Part shown: positions 56,743 through 64,000 of the stretch, in pieces
How positions within the stretch are numbered: the first letter of the stretch is position 1
How the letters are laid out: each line of letters starts with the position of its first letter
DNA from: Cryptomeria japonica
Taxonomy: Eukaryota > Streptophyta > Pinopsida > Cupressales > Cupressaceae
NCBI RefSeq assembly: GCF_030272615.1
Contig: NC_081405.1
Coordinates: forward strand, 161,078,694-161,142,693
Length of the DNA: 64,000 nucleotides
Direction of reading: 5' to 3'
Translations under genes and position numbers: made by a program
Notes under the pieces: model-generated
Told to the model about the DNA's origin: nothing
The model's database searches: none
The model's input: only the letters and a program-made list of their open reading frames with translations

Positions 56743-58100
56743 GTTGAAAACACCACAAGATTGAGAGGGGGGTGAATTGGTCTTGTAGACACCTAAAATT
56801 AATATTTAATTAATTTAAGCCTATCAACATAATTAATTAATTTAATTGTGTTATCCTTATTCCTCTCATAATCAATTAAATCTAATTTAATTAATCCCAT
56901 CACTATTGTCCAATAATTAATTTATATAAATTAATTATTCCCCTATTCTTCTAAAGTCCCCTCCAATAATTATTTCCTCTAAACCCACTCAATTAATTAA
57001 TTCTAATTAATTAACCTAGTCATGTGATTCCTACAAATCACTTTTCCTAATCCCACTCAACCTAATTAATCCTCCTAGAATCTCTCATAATCATGCTTAT
57101 CATTATTCTCCAATTTTTAATTCCCACTCATGTCACATCAACATTGAGTCTCTCAAAGAAATTCAAATTTCTTTGAATCCCTCAATGCATCCTTATTTTG
57201 GAATTTTTAATTCCTCATGTTTGAAATTCAAATTTCTCCCCCTTTTTTCCAAGGAATTTTATATTCCTGATTATTTTCCCAAGGCACCCTTGATCCATGC
57301 ATTCTATCTAAAATCAATCTCAACCCTTCATAATCAAATAAATCTTGGCCCTCCATTGGCCTTCTCCAATCTATAAATTGGAGCCTATTCTCCTCACAAA
57401 TCATCCACTTCTCATGCATTGTCATGCTTCTCTTTTATCCTTGATCCAAATCATCTTCTTCATAGCCATCATAATGTCTTCATGATCCTCTATCCAATCC
57501 TCTTCTAATCCAAATCCTCATCTATCTATCACAATCCAATCCAAATATCAATCCATTAATCTTGTTGAGAAAAGGAGACCAATCCACATCCAAATCAAGC
57601 AAGCAGCACATCAAGTGGAGCATCAAGGGCGCATCCTCATCATCCACTTCATCAAGCTCAATCTGAGGGAGAGGTAAAATAGCAAGGTATAAATGGTTAT
57701 TCTTTGTGTTTTATGTGTTTGAATGCTTCATTTGAATACTAACCATCTGATCTTCCCTTGCTATGTTTTCCCCTCTTCAAGTCTAAACCAAATCCTAAAC
57801 TTCTTTAATCACAAGTACTTATCAATTATCATTAACAAATTAAACATCAATGCAAGATGAAACAAAAAAACACCAAACACATGAAAACCATAATTTTTAC
57901 CTGGAAAACCCAGTGTGGGAAAAACCATGGTGAGAATCACACTCACAATATAAATATAATAAAAATTAAAATTAATGAATTTGCAACCATGTTGCACACA
58001 TGCCACATGGGCCCTATTGGCGTCACACTCTTCTTAAGTGGACCAATAAGATTATGCATGTTGGAGGTCAAAGGACACGTCAGAAAGGGTTGGCCCAATC
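56743..58100 (-). repeat. Copia-like LTR fragment split by a solo LTR
   Basis: It begins TGTTGAAAACACCACAAGATTG at 56743, followed by AGAGGGGGGTGAATTGG as at the edges of the LTRs at 29533 and 35848. After the nested solo LTR (56784-57779) it resumes with AAACCAAATCC and carries ACCTGGAAAACCCAGTGTGGG at about 57899-57919, matching wording at 29700 in the old LTR. The far edge is uncertain. Confidence 0.6.
56784..57779 (+). repeat. Gypsy-type solo LTR nested in the Copia-like LTR
   Basis: Starts TGTAGACACCTAAAATT, close to the TGTATACACCTAAAAAT start of the Tat/Ogre-like family here, and ends CCCTCTTCA. Flanks GGTCT (56779-56783) and AGTCT (57780-57784) are a TSD with one mismatch. A TATAAAT box at 57372-57378 supports the plus orientation. 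Removing it restores GTGAATTGGTCTAAACC, which continues the host LTR. Confidence 0.8.
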
Positions 58101-58116
58101 TATCCTCCTCATTAAT

Positions 58117-58290
58117 CAAGTATACAATTTATAATAGTTAATTAGACAATGCTCAGACCTATCTCTATTCTGGTGACTTTTTGAAGAAATCTTTGTCTTT
58201 CAGAACTTCGGGCCGAAATAGAGCTTATGTCATTGATTCGCGATCATCCAATGGTCATTAAGTTGATTGATTAATTAATTACAGACTTAT
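58117..58290. repeat. Third copy of the stem-loop repeat
   Basis: It aligns with 51550-51740, including AGTATACAATTTATAATAG and GGTCATTAAGTTGATTGATT. Arms CTCTATTCTGG (58163-58173) and CCGAAATAGAG (58213-58223) pair at 9 of 11 positions. Confidence 0.75.
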
Positions 58291-58470
58291 AGTTAACTAG
58301 CACTTGCAGCTCATTGTATGGAAAGCCGAAAGAAAATTAAAGATAAAATTTAATGTAGTTTAATATTATAACTGAATAAATTAATCTAGTATTTAAATCC
58401 AAGTAATAAATAAATTTAAAGTAAAAAAGTGCCTCATTCGCACTTATAGAGGTGGAATTAATGTCAAATC

Positions 58471-58746
58471 ATGCGGATTGATTGTAGAACAAATCTCGGA
58501 CAACACATTGATGGCAGAGCATGGGGATTAGAATTTGAAGAGGATGTGGACAAGGTGAAGAGGGCCTTGCAAACTTTAATTGCGGCATAATACGTAGGAG
58601 AGATGGATTCAATTTGGGAGTGGGTTGTTCCAAGAGTGGGTTTCATCATTTCTGAAGGGTCGGTGGAGCCTGCAGACCCACTACCCTTTATTCACTGGCA
58701 AGAGGATGAGTTGAAGGTAACATGCAAAGATCTCAAAAGAAAATGA
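58471..58746 (+). pseudogene. Short gene-like ORF with one internal stop, unrecognised
   Basis: From ATG 58471 to TGA 58744-58746, 91 codons, with an in-frame TAA at 58588-58590. Its translation (VDKVKRALQTLIAA, stop, YVGEMDSIWEWVVPRVGFII, then PLPFIHWQEDELKVTCKD) has the amino-acid mix of a real soluble protein and the DNA is less AT-rich than its flanks. It may be an exon or fragment of a host gene captured among repeats. I do not recognise it. The antisense ORF at 58464-58649 is likely a shadow. Confidence 0.35.
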
Positions 58747-58982
58747 TGGGAGGTGGGTATTAGGGTTTGTTTCAGAGTTGGCTTTGGTGGTGGTGGGTAT
58801 AGATAGATGGATTGGATGGAGGTTATTTGATGACTCCAATCTTTTTGTAAACTTTTTTGACAATTTAAATCGATAAAATATCACATTACCTATTGGTAGG
58901 TCCGGAAAGTGACAATCTAATAAACCCAAATAGTAAATAGTTGTGCAAGGCCAACACCCATTATAATTGTAGTGTTCTAAAT

Positions 58983-60177
58983 TGTACACCCTTGCTAGGG
59001 TGGTACAATTTCACACTTAGGTTAGCACTCACCTTCGTGTGTCTTGCATCTTGCATTTCTAATTTCCCTTTAAGCATTTAATTAATTAATTTAATTAAAT
59101 CTAAAGTCATGCTTCATCACTTTACATGTTATAAAGTTGGGCCCTTTACCCTAAGCGTGCCCCTTTTCATTTTATTCTTCAATAAATCAATTAATCATAA
59201 ACCCTAAGTATGTCTTATTTCGACCTTTAAGGCTTGATTTCACATATCAAAACACCTCGAAATCAGTTGTAACTTTGGGATTCACTCTAATATCATCATA
59301 TCTAACGGTCCTGAAAATTTGGTGAAAATTTGGTCAGACCGTGGCGAGAGTGCACATGGTCCTTGGCTTTTTTCCTGAAATTTCAAGAGCATAATTCTAT
59401 GATATTATAATCCTTAACCCCAAGAGATTGGCGGGAAATTCAATTCCTAGGTCATCCTAAAGACATAATTATGTCAAAATTAAGATCTAGGGTTTCATAC
59501 ATAAGATTTATCTTTCTTCATTTGAAGGGATCAGATCTAAGAATCTAAGAGCAGGCTGTTGGGGCGAGCATAAGGAACCTTCTATGTAGTGAAAGAGAAG
59601 CCTATGTGGAGTCTTCAACAAAATTCAACAGCGTTCATTAAGCATTTGTCAAGCATTCATCATCAATTAGGAGCCTTGAAGACATTGAAGAGTAATAGGA
59701 GATCTAGTGGCAATATCTCTCCATTGGGGATCATTACATGTGCAGGAACAGGTACCCGAAGGCAGTTCAAGATCGGGAAAAGGCACTGGAACCACCTAGA
59801 AGTCTCAAATTTGTAGAAAAATATCAAGGATGGGGTCGTGGTACCCTGGTCCTACCTAGGACAGGGGCGTGGTGCCCTGGTCCCTCCATTTTACGGTGAA
59901 ATTTGACAAGTTGCAGCCTCAGGTCATCAGATTTCCAGTCTTTTAGTTACAGCTTTCTGTCAGATTCTCAGGGACAGTGGCATGGCACCCTGATCCTGGT
60001 CAGTTTGGATCAGTTTGTAGCATCAAGTACACATCCAAAATTCTCCCCCTTTCATGCTTTCAATATCTCAGTTTCAGATCTGCAAGTTTGTACAATTTCA
60101 AGTTCATTTGTGCTTTATTCTTCATCTCCAAGTCTAGTTGATCATTCAAACCCTAGTTTTTCTCATCATTTGTGTTG
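58983..60177 (+). repeat. Old LTR fragment interrupted by Gypsy copy 2
   Basis: It begins TGTACACCCTTGCTAGGG at 58983 and reads like a plant Gypsy LTR and leader on the plus strand. It has GGTCCTGAAAATTTGGTG near 59310 and three imperfect copies of GGGCGTGGTGCCCTGGTCC at about 59834, 59864 and 59974. It is cut at 60177 by the next insertion; TGTTG (60173-60177) would be that insertion's left TSD. The rest lies outside the window. Confidence 0.4.
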
Positions 60178-61318
60178 TGTGTGTGAAGTAGGGTACCTGC
60201 AGCTGCAACACAAACACTCAATAGATCATTACAAGCATGGTTAGCAAATTAAAAGCAAATGAAAGATAAACCATGACAAAGCGACCTATCGCCTCCTAAG
60301 AGATGCGAGTGTGGATTTGCTCTCAAATCTGAATAAGCAATCCCAGTGACTTGACTACACCTAGACGGAGGATTTAAAATGATGATGATATGCAAGCTAG
60401 ATGAGATTGATTATACTAGATTGATCCAAGAGTCTAATTAAGCTAATGATATGCATGATTAAGCTTTGATGATGGTGCAATTAAGCTAGAAAAAAGATTG
60501 ATTAAGCTACATGATTCAACAATTATACTAGAAAATGATCAAATTAAGCTAGATCTAAGATGCAATTTCCTATAATAACAATGCTCAAATGATATGCCTA
60601 TAGTAACAGTGCCTAAATTGATATGAGATGGGATCCTTTGTGCTCCAAAATGAGGGATATTTATAGGATTTCCAAGGCCAGGGGTGAGGTGGCAGGAATC
60701 AACGGTCAAGATTGAGTCTAAAGATATCAAGGGTGAAATTGGAGGAGGTTGGAGAAGAGGTTGGAGGGAGGGACACTTGTCATCTTTGTGGTGACAAGTG
60801 TCAAGGAGCCTTTCTCATGAGAGGGCAAGTGTCCAAGAGAGGAGACATGTGGCCAAAATACTATGTGTCTCAAGGGAAAAACATCCACACCATAGGAGGT
60901 TAGGATGTGCAAGATAGGATAGGGTTAGTTAAACCCAGGGTTAGGTGAAATGGGTTTGGTTAGGGGGATGGTTAGGTTAAGTGGTTAGAAGTTAGGAGGC
61001 ATGTGGGTAATTTTAATTTAAAAATTTAGATAATAGGAAAAGGCTAATTAATTTTCAACAACTCATAAATTGATTTGTTTTAATTAATTAGGAGATTAAA
61101 AGAAATGAATTAAATGGGGGGAGGATTAATTGATTTGGATTAATTAATCAAGGGGGACTATTGAAATAAACCTATTAAATAAATCCTTATATTTATTAAT
61201 AAGTAGATGAAAGAGATTTAATCAAATTGCTACAGAATTCAATTAAATTAGGAAGGGGGATTAATTAAATAATTGCTTATTTAATTAATTATCTTCAGAC
61301 CATTTTTAGCTGTATACA
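60178..61318 (-). repeat. 3' LTR of Gypsy copy 2
   Basis: TGTGTGTGAAG...GCTGTATACA, 1141 bp. It has a TATAAATAT box (complement at 60657-60665) and a perfect-armed hairpin GACACTTGTCA/TGACAAGTGTC (60772-60782, 60792-60802). An extra 30-40 bp around 60490-60530 distinguishes it from copy 1. Confidence 0.9.
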
Positions 61319-63150
61319 TTTTGCCCCTCTTTGAAGTGAGGTGTGCTGACACGTTGATTCAAAGAATAATCTCATTTTGATGATGATATCGGCTCGATAG
61401 GATGCCCCAGATATTGATTGATAAATTGTGGTACGATGATGCCCCCTCGGGAGATCAATTGAGATAATTGACTGTTGGAGTATTTGGATCGTTGCGAAAT
61501 TGATTTCCCGATTAGAAATGATTTGATTTATGCAATGTTGATTGATGAAAGTGCAAGTTCTTTGATCACGATGAGGCAATTCTTGATGTGATGATTGATA
61601 AAGCTTAATAGAATCCAACAAGATTTATTAGATTGATAAGATCGAGATTTAGTCTGGTTTCAGGAATGACACTTCTTGTATAAGACAAAGATGATCAAAG
61701 CGCCTGGTTTTAGGAATGATATATCCTGTATAAGACTCGATCAGAACATCTGGTTCATGGAAAGATACATCTTGTATAAGACATGATAGAATAGATCAGA
61801 TGAGATCGATTGATAGAATTGATAAGGTTGATTGGATAAAAAACTGACATTTTATTGATATTAGGTTGCAAGAAGATTTAGATATGTTGATGTGGGTTCT
61901 TTTGAGGGGGTAGCATAAGATTTGCGTTGGGTCAACAATATCTGGAGAGAGATGAGTCATCGGTCTGATTGTGTATACACTTATGATGATACTTTGATGA
62001 TTCCTGCGATATATTTGGCCTTGGATAAGATGAGATTTTGTGGTCACATGCAAGAATGAAATGCAAACTAAATGCAAATGCAAATGAAATGCAAAGCTAC
62101 GATCGGACCAGTCACTGGGTTATTGCATTTTGTCATCATTGAGCATTTTTTTTTAATGTGGGAAGTGGGTACAAACATCAATGGTATAATTAAACCATGA
62201 TGACCTGAGCACTACTTTCCTAGATTTTGATATTGCAAGTTAGCACAAGTATCAAGATATAATTGAACCAAGATGACCTGAGTGTTGCTTGCGTAAAACA
62301 GACAGTATTAACCATTTCTATATACAAGTCCGAAATGTTCTCTATGATACTCTGATGATAATGTCCTGAGATAACTTTGCACATATGAACGATTAATTTA
62401 TAGACAACGGACAAGAAAATACCATGTTCCTTCCTTGTTCCTCTAGTCAAAGACATCCTGGAGTCACTCAAAAATAATGATAGTGAAAAATCAAGATAAA
62501 ATAGTTGAACCATTATTGTCAAAGTGTTAAAAAATCATTAGTCAAAAGATATCATCCATTCATATGTGTTTGTCATGTTTACATTGATATTTGATAGTTG
62601 ATGGTTGACAACTTGATCTTATGTTCAACATTGGATGTGTCTCAGTTTTCGCTTGATAAGTGTTGCCTAACTATTGTTCTACCTATTTGATTAAGCTCAA
62701 AACGATGACTAGAGTCAAGATTTTTCCCCCAGTCTAGAAACAAAGTCATTATGATATACCCAATGATCCAAACCATGGCGAGAAATCAGTTGTGATGTTT
62801 GTGTATGTACAAAGGCTTATTATGGATATGAGCATCGCTGATGGAAAATGAATGCAAGCGGAAGGATGCATGAACTAATAGATGGAAGAGCTAGCTGACA
62901 GATAGCGCATGTTTGTTAGGTTTTCACCATCTGTTTTTATTGCACTTTTTCTCATATTTGATTTTTTTGTTTGTTTTTCACTGTTTTTGTATTTTCTGAT
63001 TTTTCACCATTTTTTATTTTTCTGCTTTTTCACTGTTTTTTATTTTTTCTATTTTTTCACTGTTTTTGGATCATTTTGCTTTTTCACTGTTTTTGGATTT
63101 TTCTACTTTTTCAGACATAAAACTTCTTCCGATGCATACTATTGATGGGT
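61319..63150 (-). other. Non-coding 3' region of Gypsy copy 2
   Basis: It runs parallel to 14751-16550 of copy 1 in content and order, ending in the T-rich block with TTTTTCACTGTTTTTGG units (62930-63110). Minus-strand ORFs at 61295-61621, 61796-62083 and 62220-62522 have no known domain and are not kept open in copy 1. Confidence 0.7.
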
Positions 63151-63170
63151 TCCTCAAGTTGATCCTCGTC

Positions 63171-64000
63171 CTATGTTGATAGTTGATATGCTCCTGACCC
63201 AAATACTATTGTGACCACAAATGGACCTAACCAGTTTGGTTCAAACTTCCCTTTCTTTTCCCAATCTGCCTGGTTGCGTGGATTTTCTTTTAGTACTACT
63301 TCTCCAAGTTGAAATGCTCTCAGTTTGACCTTGTGATTGTAAATGTGGCACATTCTTTGTCGATATACCTTTAAATGATCAAACGTATTTTGTCTTCGTT
63401 CATGGATCAATTCTAACTCTTGCAATCTAGATACTTGTTGTTCGTCATCTGAGATAAAACCATTTAATGATACTCGTAGAGAAGGTATCTCTACTTCAAG
63501 TGGCAATATTGCTTCTGATCCATAGATAAGAGAGAAAGGTGTGGCACCTATTGGTGTGTGGATATTGGTATGATAGGCCCATAGAGCAGGGTTCAATTGA
63601 ATATGCCAATCTCTACTAGCATCATTACTGTCTTTTTGAGGATTTTCAAAATAGTTTTGTTTGAAGCTTCTACATGCCCATTCCCTTGGGGATAGTAAGG
63701 TGTGGAAAATATGTGTTGGATCTTGAATTTTTCACATAGCTCTTGTACATCTTGATTCTTGAACGGTCACCCATTATCAGTGATAATGGTCATGGGTATG
63801 CCATAGCGACATATGATGTAGTTCAAGATAAATAAAGCAATTTCTTTTCCCATGATATTGATGAGAGGTACTGCCTCAATCCATTTTGTGAAATATTTTG
63901 TAGCGACAAGGACGAATTTGTGACCATTGGATGAAGAAGGATTTATCTTTCCTGCAAGATCAAGACCCCATTGGCAGAAAGGTCAAGATGTTGCCAAAGC
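63171..64000 (-). pseudogene. Integrase (C-terminal half) of Gypsy copy 2
   Basis: The frame 63596-63171 (141 codons) reads TPIGATPFSLIYGSEAILPLEVEIPSLRVSL in two overlapping parts, then RMCHIYNHKVKLRAFQLGEVVL and WLGPFVVTIVFGSGAYQL. That is the end of the catalytic core and the C-terminal DNA-binding domain. Bases 63600-64000 hold the catalytic core in broken frames (for example an ITDNG-type block near 63780 and a PYYPQGN-type block near 63690). The C-terminal domain is better preserved here than in copy 1. Confidence 0.88.

Larger units (their letters stand above)
60178..64000 (-). mobile_element. Tat/Ogre-like Ty3/Gypsy retrotransposon, copy 2 (cut by window end)
   Basis: Same family and orientation as 13645-26726. 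The 3' LTR (60178-61318), polypurine flank, non-coding 3' region and the C-terminal half of integrase are present. The rest lies beyond 64000. Confidence 0.9.

Noticed and set aside
62909-63145. 78-codon Phe-rich plus-strand ORF
   Set aside because: It translates the T-rich tandem block; the equivalent block in copy 1 is not open.

Overview
This window is repeat-dominated nuclear DNA from a land plant. The evidence is a stack of nested Ty1/Copia-type and Ty3/Gypsy-type LTR retrotransposons, a plant L1-type LINE, solo LTRs with 5-bp target-site duplications (TSDs), AT-rich spacers and no intact ordinary host gene. The age and nesting of the elements suggest a very large genome, most likely a gymnosperm (conifer), but nothing here proves the lineage.

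Layout. 1-4833: AT-rich sequence with a Copia-like LTR end at the left edge and a strikingly regular 21-bp tandem array (1911-2131). 4834-28319: one nested stack. A minus-strand L1 LINE (13-bp TSD at 4834-4846 and 28307-28319) is split near its ORF1 start by a small minus-strand Copia-like element (10758-27998, TSD CTACC). That element holds a minus-strand Tat/Ogre-like Gypsy element (13645-26726) with extra, partly inverted LTR copies on its 3' side (11958-13644). 28320-39775: older spacer, a Copia-like 3' LTR remnant (29247-29506), then an old LTR element (3' LTR in two pieces, 29533-30082 and 36834-37708) split by a complete but pol-less LTR element (30083-36833, minus). 39776-47890: degenerate telomere-like GGGTTA sequence split by another pol-less LTR element (39809-47370, plus). 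It carries an intact 795-codon ORF. 48200-51380: a motif-rich promoter-like stretch, then an old minus-strand retrocopy/LINE fragment split by a solo LTR (49691-50678, TSD CTACA). 51420-51730: tandem copies of a stem-loop repeat. 51822-56538: a 4.7-kb LTR-like unit with TSD GGTTG that contains (TA)n tracts, two telomere-motif hairpins and an array of seven GC-rich palindromes. 56743-58100: a Copia-like LTR split by a Gypsy solo LTR (56784-57779). 58471-58746: a broken ORF fragment. 58983-64000: an old LTR fragment interrupted by a second, window-truncated copy of the Tat/Ogre-like Gypsy family (60178-64000).

How the parts work. The Gypsy family encodes gag, protease, reverse transcriptase, two successive RNase H domains and integrase, all broken by stops and frameshifts here. 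The LINE has endonuclease and reverse transcriptase, also broken. The most interesting group is a family of LTR elements (30083-36833, 39809-47370 and the remnant 29533-38640). At least the two complete members have a tRNA-Met-type primer site and polypurine tract but no recognisable protease, integrase, RT or RNase H. Instead they share a coiled-coil ORF with four zinc knuckles (ORF-A) and a large, otherwise unrecognised ORF-B. They must be mobilised by another element's enzymes.
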